NCBI GenBank assembly: GCA_032358255.1
Contig: JAULBX010007773.1
Coordinates: 186,001 to 250,000 of the forward strand
Length of the DNA: 64,000 nucleotides
From: Heterotrichella gracilis
Taxonomy: Eukaryota; Sar; Xanthophyceae; Tribonematales; Xanthonemataceae
Direction of reading: 5' to 3'
Under the pieces are notes generated by a model. That model searched no databases. It was not told the origin of the DNA and was given only the letters and a program-made list of their open reading frames with translations. Position numbers and translations under genes: made by a program. Positions 50,501 to 62,569 of this stretch are shown piece by piece (position 1 is the first letter of the stretch; every line of letters starts with the position of its first letter).

Positions 50501-53421
50501 CCGCCTGATCGTGTGGGGGATGGACCCGAGTGCACGAATGCGCCTCATCAACATCCTTCCCACTGTGCCCAGCATCCAGCATCACCCACTGGGTAGCCTG
50601 AACAGCAAACATTCACCAATGGCCTCCTGCTCATGTCAGGAATGGTCATATTATGGCAGCAGGTTGTGAATGAATCACAAGCAGCTGCAGGATATATTGG
50701 ATTATCAGGTGCAATATCTGACAAATAATTTGATCATCGATTCGAACAAAAACACCCAGTTGAGCAGTAAATTGGTGCATTTGACTTAACTAATTTAAAT
50801 CTGAACTGCGATCAACAAGGGATGTGTTCAGAGGCCATGTACCGCACCTGGAAACAAATCTGGTCAAGATGATCGCCCACCAGCAGCTGGTCCAACATTG
50901 CCAAGCCATGGCAGGTTGCCAGAAGCTGAGAAAGGCCTTCAGGCACTGCGGCGGCAGCAGCCAATGGCAGGAATTGGCCCTGCTGTGAGGGTACCACACC
51001 ATGCAGCTCTAGGCCCGGTTCTGTCAAGGTGCCTGTCTTGTCGAAGCAGATGGTGTCGAGCTGGCCAGCAAGAATGATGCAATCTGGGCTTGATGCAAAC
51101 ACGTGCTTACCCCTGAGACGTGCTACAGCCAGAGCGGTTGCGATGGTGAGGCACGCTGGCAAGCTTGGTGGAACAGCAATCGTGACCATGTCCAGATAGT
51201 GTAGAAAAATGTACCTGCCAGGGCACAATGTAAGTACGTAAGTAAGTATTTGCTTTCCAGCTTCGAAGCCAGGTTAGCATGTCTGGGTATGCCTCACCCC
51301 AGTCCTAGAGCCAAGGCTTAAATGACACAATGTGATCTAAGCATAATGGATGGTCAATTACAGCATGCAGTTGTGGCATTGTGTTGATGGTTTTAACATG
51401 CCTGTGGCTTGCAAGCAAAAGGTCTTACCCAGCAGAAGCCTTCAACCGCACCAAGCACACCACGCTCCAGATGTAGAACAGCAATCCAGCAGCAAGCATG
51501 ATCACAATGAACTTGATGGCATCGTCAGCAAAGCTGAACCGGTGCCGCTTGGGGTACAGGATGGAGCTCAGAAGCTGACCCTTCGCAGTGCAGAATCCAG
51601 TGCGGCACGCAACTCCCAGTACTTTGGACTCAGGTGACGATGGGCGCACCTTGGCAGGCAAGAACAGTATTCGGTGACAGTAGGAATAATTACTAGTTAA
51701 AACATACCAGCACAACTGCTTGATTTTGGACAAGGCACGTCCACCATTGCAACACATCCAAGTTGAAAGCACAGCTGGAAAAATGGCTTACCTGTGCCAC
51801 AGTTGTGCCACAAAATAATGTGCATGCCTTGTGCACATCGGGCGAGAAGTCCTGCCGATCTGCAACATCGCAGCTCACTTTCCGAACAGGCACCGACTCC
51901 CCCGTGAGCAGGCTTTCGTCCACAATGCACTCCCCCTGCACCAGCACCAGATCACAGGCGACCATCCCAGGGCTGACCACCACAACATCCCCAGGCACCA
52001 ATTCTGTTGATTCCACAGAGCGGGCGCCATCTCCCTGGACGATGTCAAGTGTACAGGAGATGTAGGCCATGGCTGCCAGCCGCCGCCGGTATCTGTATGT
52101 CTGGATTGCGGTGGTGGCTGCTGAGAACATGGTGATGCACAGGATGATGACACTGTAGCTGTAATATTGCTCCATGCACCAGATGGCCACGCTGGCGTAC
52201 TGGAAGATGTAGAAGGGGTGGCACAGGTCATTGGCGAACGTCGCCCAAAAGCCGCTGACTGGGATGAGCATGTGGTTCCGCCCATACTGTACCTGCCTCT
52301 CATGCCTGTCTGCATCTGACTGATGAACGCCTGCAACGCGAATGGGCTTTTTTCCAATTTCTGTTCAACCCTTGAAAAAGAATTCTACCTTGATTGGAAA
52401 ACAGCCTCTTGCCTATGGCAAGGTAAATATAAGCGCCTCTCACCTATGGCAAGCTCGCTGGCCAAGTCAGATGAGAAGGTATCCGGTGTGAAAGGCACAG
52501 GCATGAAGGTGTTGACCTTGGGGTTGAAAAAGTAGCGCCTGCATCTGTACTGGGCCAAGTGGTATGCTTTCATCGGCTCCTGCATGAATGCAAGCACTTC
52601 TGTAAACAAATGCCGCGGCTGCAATATCTACTGCCATGAGTGCGCAGTGGGTAGCTGTATCACCTTGACAAGCCGCTTGAATGCCGGCGATTCGCCATCC
52701 GTGAGGGTGAAAGACATGGCTTGCAGCTCGTCCTTCTCGATGGCAGGGATGCTTTGCACTGGTACAAGCGCATCATCGCCTTCGTGTCGCTGCAGTACAC
52801 ACAGTAAAAAATTGAAGTGACTGCCACTAACCTGCTAATAACCACCCACAGCAACCAGTACCAGGCTGTATCCATATGCACACCAGGTGGATGTAACCCG
52901 TCCGGGGTACGCTGGTAACTGTATCCACTTCCGTATACCTTGATCAGGATGTACTGTGCTTCATACAGAGCACATGGGGAGAGCGCACACTTGATGAAAA
53001 AGGAGCTGTTCCACTTCGCAATAAGCAGTGGCACTCCACCAAAGCAAATGCCCACAAAGTAAAATGCGCCTGCTTTCCACCAAGGCTGCTGGTATCCAGA
53101 AATGTCGCTTATTTCCTGCAACACCATTATCAAAGTCAAGCCGAGCCTGACCCTGCAAGCTTGCTGGTGCCACTTCCAAATGGCACCACTTCCCAGCCTT
53201 GCATATGGGTCCTATTTCCACGGAATATGGACTGTAGACACCAAAGCAAAGCCTTTTCAGTAATCCAGTTTAGGTTTCGGGTACTTAAACTGTTTCTTTC
53301 AGCATCTATATTTGCATCCAGGTCCAGGCACCTTGTCAAACCAGTTTAAACGCTCCACGAAAGTGGTGCCCATGCCACTTTCGTCGCCCATTGACTCCAC
53401 AAGCTCCAAACCGTCAGACAT
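47509..53421 (-). CDS. P5B-type P-type ATPase (ATP13A family)
   Basis: About 14 exons encode roughly 1150 residues, the usual size for ATP13A proteins, which export polyamines or cations from endolysosomal compartments in animals and fungi. The start is the ATG at 53421 (MSDGLELVESMGDESG). The N-terminal hydrophobic segment is GAFYFVGICFGGVPLLIA. The actuator loop has DESLLTGESVPVRK. The membrane helix 4 motif VPPSLPACLTIATALA matches the P5B PPxLP type, not the P5A PPELP. The phosphorylation site is ICFDKTGTLTEPGLELHG. The nucleotide domain has VYVKGSPEAIKHL and INPLRGDTTLVIQSL with MVTGDHAHTGISVA. The hinge is FCGDGANDVGALKAA. C-terminal helices run to RRYSALGEEH. A linker with DEVQDPADTAAAKAPV separates FARMAPDDKRRLVEML from FCGDG. 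All catalytic residues are present, so the pump is probably active. Confidence 0.93.
52403..52455 (-). repeat. Duplicated donor region in the P5B ATPase gene
   Basis: On the minus strand the exon end and donor CTTGCCATAG/GTGAGAGGC recur about 32 bp into the intron as CTTGCCATAG/GCAAGAGGC. The copy has a GC instead of GT. Confidence 0.8.
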
Positions 53422-54491
53422 GCTATCGTTCACGCAAACACAGCAGTTTATAATCGTCCCACGTCAAGTAAAGTAAGCTTGGAAAGTCCACGGCACCACT
53501 GCCACTTTTTGTGGGTTCCATGCCGTTAGATGTCAGCCAGCAAAATCTAGAAACTCTACTGCAATCCTACGTGAACACAGTGTTAACTTGGTGCTGGCAG
53601 GGGAACTCAACTAACGGCAGGTCAAGTGCCGAAACTCTGGAAGTACAAGTCACAGGAAACCGGTGAAACGACTGTGCACGGTTCCCTGTCACCCCGAACG
53701 CCCAAATGGCACGGACCCCACCAGTACCTAGGCCAGTTTGTTGCCATCAAAAGGTCACGATGGTACACTTACTTCAATAGACACCGAGCGCGCGCTCAAG
53801 CAAACAAACGTCCTGGGGTCCAGTTACAGTACCGCGGTAGGGTACTCCCTCGTCCAGTGAGAATATCCATGCATTGCACACCCCTTGCAAAATGACAGCA
53901 TTCTGGAGAAGAAGAAAGAAACGCCCACAGGTGGGCCTCCCGAACCTCTCCTTTCATTGCTTGCCTGGTCATTTTCTCCACATTTACAGGCAAAGTTAAA
54001 CAAAAGTTCAATCCTCCGCCCATGTGGCGGCCATGATGGCATGCCATGCACGACAAGCATTGCATACGTCAAAGGGCCCCTACTGGTTAACTACTGTACG
54101 AGACTTCGAGGAACATGCTGCACTTTGCAGCAGCAGGGCTGTGAGCAGACTACTGGACACTGAATATGACAGGAACCCTCTCAACTACCTGGAAATGGCT
54201 ACTGTCAGGGTACAAGATAGAGTTGGTAAAATAAAAAACGCAGCCAAAGCATTTGGCCAGACGTGCCAACAAATGTGTTCGCACTGCAATCGGGGACTAC
54301 AGTACAAGCAGGTATTACTCGTACACCGGCTCCTAGGAGCTTTGTTCAGGCCTGGTTCGTTCAAAATCGCCTCCGAAGGCTGTGAGATAACTGGCCCAAA
54401 GGGCTGCGCTGCCTGCAATTTGCGTTGCTGACTGCTACAAGGCGCGCTCGCCAGCGCCACCTGCGCTTCAGTTCCGGGAACAAGACTCCTG
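53422..54491. other. Intergenic region between two minus-strand genes, with an unexplained plus-strand ORF
   Basis: This should contain the P5B promoter and the 3' UTR of the polyglycine protein. A plus-strand ORF at 54024-54431 contains a plausible protein-like stretch (LLDTEYDRNPLNYLEMATV, KIKNAAKAFGQTCQQMCSHC) followed by a possible donor (AAGCAG/GTATTA, about 54312). I found no partner exon or family. Confidence 0.3.
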
Positions 54492-56056
54492 TCAGAAAGC
54501 TGTCAGCACCACCATAAACAGGGAGAGGACCCCGGAGAGCCCAGCCATGACCATCGCCATGGTGTTCAGCCGCTGGTCCACCACCGCATAGCTCCACAGC
54601 AGCTGCTTCTTGGGGTCCTCGGGGTCGGGGGTGGGCTCGCTGGGCAGCCTCCACGCCAGGTAGGCCGTCAAGCACCCGCAGAGCAGTGCACACCCCATGG
54701 ATGCTGCTGCGCAGACCAGGATCGAGTTGCTGAGGCCAGTGGCGGGTGGGAAGCGCAGGCAGATCACCAACACCGCTGCGCTTGCCGCCAGGCACGCCAC
54801 TGACAGGGCCACGTTGGCGTAGCCCTTGTGGGAGGAGAAGGAGTGCGCATGGGAGGCACGCATGACGCCGTTGGTGAAGGAGGGGGCAAATGACGTCCCG
54901 TTGATGGTCACCTGCAAAAGGGCACAGAGCCAGGTTAGGACGCAGCAGTTACAGGGAAAATAGCTGCGTCTTGATATGTTGGGATACATCTGACAGAACC
55001 AACACTCCCGTCCTTCACAAACCGCACAATCCAACAGATGCTGAACCATCAAGGGGCGGTTTTGCAAAGCATCGATAGTTCATCTTGAGCGTGTAGTACC
55101 CACCTGCACTGTGGCTGTGACTGCTGCGTTCACTGCTTGTCGGTTGGAGGGCTTGGTGCTCTGGATCGGCACTGAAGCCCACCCGTACCCATACCCACCA
55201 CCACTTGCAGTTGTGCCTGGTGGCAGGAGTGGCGACTTGGCACCAAAGGATGCAGCACCTGAAAGGCACTCAAGTACTTTCAGAAACTGCAACCGCAATC
55301 CAGTCCAGAGCAACATAATTTTGGGGCCTGGCAACTGACTGACTGCTAGTTTGGCTGTATTGCTGGAACGCACATAACTGACGATCGACTAACTCAGGTC
55401 AGTGATAGTTCAATCTTCACCTGGTGGGGGCACGAAGGTCTTGAACATATCCGGTTGGGAACCGCCGCCGCCCCCGCCGCCACCACCTCCACCAAGGCCG
55501 CCGCCACCGCCACCGCCACCACCACCACCACCGCCACCTGCTGTAGGCCTGGGGGCATCCCCACCAGCTGGGGTTGGCTGTGGCTGCGGTCGGATGTCAG
55601 GCAGGTCGCCACCGCCACCGCCACCGCCACCACCGCCTCCACCTACAAAGGTTTTGCATAAACTTAGGACTGGGCGCACACACATTGTCACAGTTCTGAA
55701 CTGCTGAGGACACCATGGATTACAACCTTCACAGGAGCAACTCCAGGGAGTCAAAAAAGGCTTCAACAATACCGAGCAAGCGAACAAAAGTGCTGTGGGT
55801 GCTTACCTGTCACATCGCCCCCCCCGCCACCGCCACCTCCACCAAAGTCTTTCAGAGGCACTGTGTACATCACGCTGTTTCTTCGGTGTGTTGACTTAGA
55901 CCTGGGTGGGGTGGGCTTGGTCTTGATTGGGGGGAGGGACTTGATCTTGTCTTCTAGTGACAGCTCGGAGCTGTACTGGACTTTGCTAGGTGTCCCTTTG
56001 TCTGACAACAGCCTGGTATTCATCGCACTGTCTCTTTGCAAAGTTGTCATAATCAA
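54492..56056 (-). CDS. Polyglycine-linker protein with C-terminal membrane domain
   Basis: Exons 55807-56056, 55421-55642, 55104-55258 and 54492-54911 sum to 1047 nt, 348 residues. The start MIMTTLQRDSAMNTRLLS precedes a basic, Pro/Ser-rich region (PPIKTKPTPPRSKSTHRR). Several glycine runs of about 8-14 residues flank DLPDIRPQPQPTPAGGDAPR, and the linker ends MFKTFVPPPG. A Gly/Tyr stretch (GGGYGYGWASVP) follows. The last exon has three probable membrane helices: VALSVACLAASAAVLVICL, SILVCAAASMGCALLCGCLT and MVMAGLSGVLSLFMVVLTA. The glycine runs are encoded by (CCACCG)-type repeats on the plus strand. No known family; a membrane protein with a flexible cytosolic or extracellular arm is the simplest reading. 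The minus-strand frame is preferred over the plus-strand polyproline frame because only it joins four exons in phase. Confidence 0.75.
55455..55645 (-). repeat. Glycine-codon microsatellite within the coding sequence
   Basis: Interrupted GCC/ACC/CCG repeats on the plus strand encode the glycine runs of the membrane protein, and a shorter tract lies at 55815-55850. Such tracts commonly vary in length between strains. Confidence 0.85.
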
Positions 56057-57682
56057 CCGTCAACCTGAGGTGCAAGGAGGTGGCGTGAAGGCAGGATGGG
56101 GGGGATGCTGGTTTGATAGAGAGCTGGTGTCGGAGCCCAACTGGCGGGAAAGCTTGGGCTGCGAGTACATACCAGTCTGCGTTGCTTCAGCACGTTCGCG
56201 CCAGTAAGGTTATCAGTGACCTGCAGAAGCAAGGATCTGGTCAGCCCATGACAGGCACTGTCACTCAAAAAGGCACCGCTCGAAACCCAGAGTTTACCGT
56301 TGCGCCTACATGGTTTGCACACCCGGAACGCAACTGGACACTTTGCCATAGTGGGTTCCAGTTGCTGAGCTAGTCGTTTCCGTTTTCTTCTTAATACCCC
56401 GTAGACCAGTGTCTGACCGACATTCCTTGTGCATTGGTGGTTGTTGGAGGAGGGACACAGGGCAGGGGACACATCAGCAACCCAACGAAAGCACGGGAGC
56501 AACCAGACCGCCAACGTGTAACAAGCGTGCCACCGAACAAGCCCACGAAAAAGCAGTCTCGAATGGGCACAGGATTTTCAGCCAATCTAAGCCACATTGC
56601 CCCATCTAAACACTCACTGCGTGGCGTATCCATCCAATGAGATGCAACGTGTGACACCTGCACTGGGCGTGCGCCCCCTGCCCAAAAGCCCGGTGATAGT
56701 TCCTGTTTAGGGGCAATCCGTAAGCCACGCGGGCTCCCAGGCTCATACCTGACAACCAATAGCCTTGCTTCTGCTTCCAGAGGTGGCTGCAATTCCCCAC
56801 ACGGCCAGCGCTCAGTCACAACTTCCGCGTGCCGTTAGCCATGCCAAGTGCCAACACGTCAGGGCCTTTGCCAACTTAACGCGCTGGGGGTTTGATGCTC
56901 AATACAAGGGTAGCATCGCTGGGTTGCCAGTCGTTCTGGAGGTGTGTGATCTAGATCTAGGAGGTCAAAAGCCGTTGTCAGACAGTTGCTTGCTTGCCCT
57001 TTCAAGTGATACCGCGTTGCCAACCGCGGTCTACGGTTTGAAAGCGTCATACGGTACTTTGCGGATCTGGGGATCGGCTTACGTCATTCGTCCGACTGGG
57101 TCGCGGGTCTACTTTTGCGGTCAGTTTGCGGTCCGGCAAAAGTCGGACTGTGCTGGGCAGCTCTGGAACCAGTCGTAGCTTCACTCCTCCTCCTCGTGTC
57201 GGACTAGATTTACCCAAATTGGGTGTTTGTTGCTCAGCTTATAGGTACAGGCGCATCGCTGGTATGCTAGCCTCGCTTGGTTAAGATACCTGTGGTGAGG
57301 GGCACCATTTGCGCCTAGCCCCCATTGTGCAGGTACCACCACAAGCATGGGGGGCCTCTGTGCTGATAGAAACGTCACCAGCGTTGCAAGGTCACCACTC
57401 GCACCTTTGGGTAGTTCTAAACACATAGTTGGTCGGACCAGGGGCAGCCTATCCAACAGCGCTTCCTCTATACAACAGGTACCGTTGTCAACGCTGGCAT
57501 TTGGTCTATCACTAAAATACGAGTTCCCACGAGCACCCACCTCAACACCGCGGTTCAGTGCTGTATATATCATGTCGACAGATATAGGGTTTAGGTTAAA
57601 CAGCAAAAACCTGCACCAGCCACATTCCAATTGGGATCATGTATGCACACATCCATATGCATGCATATAGCGCCAGCTTCAC
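56057..57682. promoter_or_regulatory. Divergent region between the polyglycine gene and the RAP gene
   Basis: This 1.6 kb should hold two promoters. ORFs at 56765-57178 (plus) and 57181-57630 (minus) are about 140 codons but have no domain, splice context or codon pattern that separates them from chance. A telomere-like TAGGGTTTAGG is near 57585. Confidence 0.4.
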
Positions 57683-60600
57683 ATGAGGTTGAGTACCTGT
57701 AACGCCCCACCCCTGCACTTCTCCCAGAGACAGTATACGAAGCACGCAGCTAAAAAATACGCAGTCTACTGCCAAAGCACGCCTGGCACCTCATCTCACC
57801 GCCCCGCCCCCCCCATCCCAACTGACCGAGCCAATGCCCTGCTCAACAACAAGCTGGATGCCGCTGGTACCCACGGGGCCCTCAGGGACATCATACTCAG
57901 CCATGCGCACGCGTTCAAGCCACAGCACACCGCACAGGCAGTCCACCAGGCGTCCTACCTGCTGCGCAAGCACACACATGTCTCGGACTTTTACTCCGAG
58001 AAGTGCCGGGAGATGCTGACCACGCTGGTACCCCTTGCCACAACCCAGCTGGATGACCTGGAGGCCAACCAGGTGCTGCAGGTGCTGGAGCTGTGCAGCA
58101 CAGTAGGCTACCCCCCTGCGGACCTGCAGCCGCTGTTGACACGCCATGCGCAGCTGCACGTGCAGTCTGGGCGCACGCTCTTGGCCAAGCCCACTTCCTC
58201 CATCGTCAGGATGCTGTCAGCGTACGCAGGCGCCCTCACGCAGTACGACGCGCACACCAGCTCCTACCTGCATGCACTGGTGAGCCAGCTGGGGCGGAAC
58301 GTCGCCTCCCGAGAGGACACCGGGCCCTGCCACCTGGCAGCAGCAGCAGAAGCCGTGGGCAAGCTCATGGCCCTCGCCACAGACACCAAACATGGCAGCT
58401 TATCACAGCACCCAGCAGCTGGTGATAGCCAGCGGGGCAGCGCCAGCGATGCTAATGCCAATGCCAATTCATATGCCGATGCCGACACGGCCATTCCCTC
58501 CCCAGCGCTTGACCTTCTCCCCTTGTTGCTCACCACGCTGTCCCAGATCGCCCTGGCGGTGAAGCGCCTGCTCACAAACAAGGCGAGCATGCCCGAGGAC
58601 TTCTGCCCTGCGCAGCTCATGCAGCTCCTGGAACCTTATGCGCAGCTGGCGGCAACCACGCCGGAGGTGGGCGGCATGAGGGATGCGGTGGCGGGCTATG
58701 TGGTGCGGCGGGTGAAGGCCAAGCACGTGAATGCAGTGTCCAAGCCGGGGGATGTGGCGCAGCTGCTGCGGTGTTATGTGGGGATGAGGGCGGGCGGGGT
58801 GGTTGTGCAGGAGCTGGTCGGGGCGATGGCTGTGCAGGTGAGGCGCTGGGGGCTTCCAACCTAAACCCTTGACACTACATGCAGCTACTGCAAATGTTGG
58901 TAGGAATGCAGAATGATGAGAAAATATTTTATAAGGCGTGCGGTGTTGAGAAATTGATTTGCGCCAACAGTACAGTGCACCACATGGGATGGCATCCTTG
59001 GAAATTTTGTGTTTTTAGTCATTGTGCGGGCTGTAACAGCATGTAATGGCCATGTTGTCTTACATTAACCCTTACGCCGTAAATATTTTTTACTAAATTT
59101 TCCCTACACGTGCTGCGCTGCATGCAAGACTCAGCAACTGAGAACTCGTGCACTTATCTGCGCAACATGTGCACCAATTCGACCACCCCGTTTGTCATCG
59201 AAACCAGCATCGCCAATCACTCATGGCTCAGCACTGCAGTTCCATGTTGTCACGCCCCATCCGATGACCCTAACATGGCATTGCCAGTGCAGATGCGGCG
59301 TGAGGTGGCGTACATGGTGGAAATTGCCTCCAGCGGCGCCCAGTCCAAGGAGTATCTCAAAAACCAGTTCACTTTGGCCACCATGGTGTCCATTCTGCAA
59401 TCCTGTGTGCAGCTGGGATTCCATCCTGGCCAGACGACCCTCATGGCGTTGGAGGTTGTTCTGAAGAGGTGCTTGGAAGAGCCTGATGGAACCTTTACTG
59501 AGGACCTGACAGCATACATGGCAGCTATGGCGCTTCTCAGGCACAGACCAGGTGGGTGTTGTATGTCAGTCGAGAGGGTATGAATTGCTGGGATAGGGCG
59601 CGCTTGTGGGGTCATGGTAGCATTTAGGGTGGTGATGTGATGGGTTATGGCCACACAGCATTGCCTTTCGTATATGCTTTGAGGTGAAAATTTTCTTACT
59701 GATGGAAAAATATAGTGAATTGGGGTAGTTTGTTTGTGTTTAAAGTTGTTTATTTATATGCGTGCCTCCAGAGGGATGCATCCCCTTATATTTCCACGGG
59801 AAGATGATTTATAGTGTGATAGTATGAGTTGCAGCAGTGAGAAGGAGGGGATGTGCAGCTTCCATCAATCTGTCCGCCTTTAGAGAACTCCACGCAACAG
59901 CCAATATTCCGCCAACCTCTAACACACCCTCTCACGCCCCAACATACCCTCTCACCGTCATCCCCCTTCATGGTGCAGGCAGCACAATCCTTGACCTGGC
60001 AGTCTGCAGGTTCATGTCAGGGGAGCCTGCGCTGCCCTCCCTGGCACAATTTTCTTTTTCCCTTGCATCCCTGGGATACACACCTGACACAAGCTACAGG
60101 AGCTATGTCTCACGTGCCCTCTCAACTGCTCAGCAAGACCTTGACGCAAGCAACCAATGCGGGGTAGCCTCTCAGGGAGCTACATCTCCATCCCACAGCC
60201 AAGCAGGGGACGGCGCGGGTGATGCATTGGACTCGGCGCAGCATGAGCCTGTGAGCTTCAGCATTGTCAACGGGAGGGTGGTTAAGACGGGTGGCGTGGG
60301 GCATGCCAACTATGCACGGCCAGGAGCGGGGGTGTCAGCATTTAACACTAAGCAATGGGCACCTGGGGATCCGCGCCGGAGACCTGGGGATTCACAAAGC
60401 AGGGCTACGGCAAGCAGCAATTCCACGGGATCCAGACATGAAGCTTTGTCATTTGCGGAGGGTTCTGGCTTGCTTTGGGCTATGGCTGTGTGGGGGGACG
60501 TTCAATCGCACGCCATTGAGCCAGTCTGCCAATTGGTCAAACATGAGGGGGAGGCCAGTCAACAGGTAAGCTGCTGCGGTGATGTGTGCACTAATGCATG

Positions 60601-61386
60601 CATTCCTGATACAACCTGTGGTGTAAAGCATGTTGTGAAAGGGGCAATGGGGGTAAGACTGGCACAGGGCTACAGGGTCCTGACCTTACCTAACAGGGCA
60701 ATTTACTAGTGCCAGAGTATAGCGTTACTTGGGGCCGTTTTGCAAACCTGCTGTTAATCTTGCCGCATTATTAGAAAAAGTAGCCTGTCCATGCCCAACT
60801 GTGCCTACAAATATATTTTTCACCCAGTTTCTCAGTATTCTTTTGGCGGTCACAGGAGATTCTGAGATTGGGGCAAGTAGTGGCCTTGCAAGGTGTGCAA
60901 ACGGGGCAAACCGAGGATGTCCCCTTTGAGTGCACATCGCACCGCATCACCCACACAGCCCTGAAAGCTTGGCAGCGCCATGTGGCACAGGCAGCAAGGC
61001 AGAGCGCCAACCAGTCAGCCCGCAACGCTCAGCTACTGGCAGCTCTGTCATCGAGTCCAATGGCGTGCAACGCTGCTGGGCCGTCAGTGTCGGCAGATGG
61101 GAATGCTGTGGTGCCGCTGTTGCTTGCACCAGGTGCTGGCGCGTCAGTGGGCATTGGTCATGGGGGCATTGCGATGGCTGTTCTGGGCCCTGAATGGTAC
61201 ACCAGCAATGAGCCCTATCACCCGCTGGGTGGGGCGCTGCTGTGGAAGGAGTTTCTGGGTTTGAACCACCTCAGGGCGGTTGCGATTCCGTTTTGGGAGT
61301 GGGATGCGCTGGGCACAATCTCAGAGCGGCAGGATTTTGTTGGTGGGCAGCTGGGAATGTTATCGGTAGTGGAAGGAAAGGAATAG
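57683..61386 (+). CDS. RAP-domain organelle RNA-binding protein
   Basis: Four exons (57683-58837, 59293-59551, 59979-60565, 60856-61386) sum to 2532 nt, 843 residues. The start MRLSTCNAPPLHFSQRQYT is basic with hydroxylated residues, consistent with a plastid or mitochondrial transit peptide. The middle is a helical-repeat array (MLTTLVPLATTQLDDLEANQ, VLQVLELCSTVGYPPADLQP, FSFSLASLGYTPDTSYRSY) similar in style to FASTK and octatricopeptide repeat proteins. A disordered Ser/Asn/Ala-rich segment lies near 58400-58490. The C-terminal RAP domain is recognisable: AVLGPEWYTSNE, LGGALLWKEFLGLNHLRAVA and IPFWEWDAL. RAP proteins act in processing, stability or translation of organellar RNAs. An intron could hide near 57730 (CTCCCAG), but the frame is open without it. 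Confidence 0.88.
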
Positions 61387-62569
61387 CTGTACTGTCGTAT
61401 TGTTTGGAGTTTGCCGCGCATTATATTGGGCAGTAGGGGTAGCTCCACATTTTCTGACAATCGGACAGACAATTGAACAAATTGCATTGCATTGTATATT
61501 AATTAAAAGCACAGTACTGGCATTGACACTGCGTATACGTATGGGCGTTGCGGGCTCCCATTTCTTGCTTTTTGATCAGCCTGGACATGAGGAATTCTAG
61601 TGCTCACTGTCATATAGAATATGAACTTCATGCATGCAGACACTTATTGACCACACTTGTCCACACGGGATAAGCAGGCCCAGGTCAATTGCAATCGTCA
61701 GTGTCATGTATAACGACATTGATTTTCTATGCCATGTATCTTCTACGATCCATCCGGTGGCACAGCTGTGCTGGCTTCTGATTTGCCAGCCTTTGTAATA
61801 TATAGCCACACCTACCAATGGTATGGTGCCCTGGCCAGTGTGAGCCCATTGTGAGTTGCAACATGAAGCCAATGGCATGTGTCACTGACCTCTGGTGGCC
61901 TTTGATTTTGCAATGAGTATATACAGGGCCTATGCTTTGCGCTTTCCAGAAAAGCCCTTTCGATGCGGTCCCTTTCTTGAGATAATTATTATACAGAATA
62001 ATTGTTCTTTGTGTTTGCGCACGCTGCAGCTGCTGCGTCCCTCAAGGCTTGGATGGTCAGCATGCTTGCACAAGTGGCTCGAATTTTACACCTACCACAG
62101 ACCCTACCATAGGGTCTCAATCCCTGTCACAGGGCCACCTGCGATGCTATGCAGCAGCTGTTAATATTTGCTCACTGCGGCACAATTACCCTGAAGCCGT
62201 AGAGCTTATGCGCCGGTCAACGTGCTCGCCCTGGACGCCTTTGAAAGGCGCCTTATAACTACGGCGTTAATGCAGTCTTTCGTGAGAGGTCCAGAAAAGC
62301 TCCCTGGTACCGTACAGGACGCTGCTCGTAGTGAAGTCAACGCTGTCTTGCCAACCGTGTCTTCAGCTGGTCCACACCAGCAAACCACCAACCGTCCAAG
62401 GCTTGCACTTAATACGTCAAAGCTCTAGCTTAAGAACTAGTAAGAGCTAAGAGAGTTTCCCCTGGTACCTCAGTATTTTGACTAGTGGTCTGAGACTCTC
62501 AAATTCGTTGGTCTGAATTCTAGTCGAGCAGTCGTCACTGCCGTGTGCAAGTAGAGTCCCTGCACAATC
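61387..62569. other. Intergenic region upstream of the hemerythrin-like gene
   Basis: Contains the 3' UTR of the RAP gene and the promoter of the next plus-strand gene. No coding exon supported on either strand. Confidence 0.45.

Noticed and set aside
55402-55707. Plus-strand polyproline ORF
   Set aside because: It is the complement of the glycine tract; only the minus-strand frame joins four phased exons with a membrane domain.
56765-57630. ORFs of 137 (plus) and 149 (minus) codons
   Set aside because: Neither has a domain, convincing start context or phased neighbours; lengths are within what is expected by chance in this composition.
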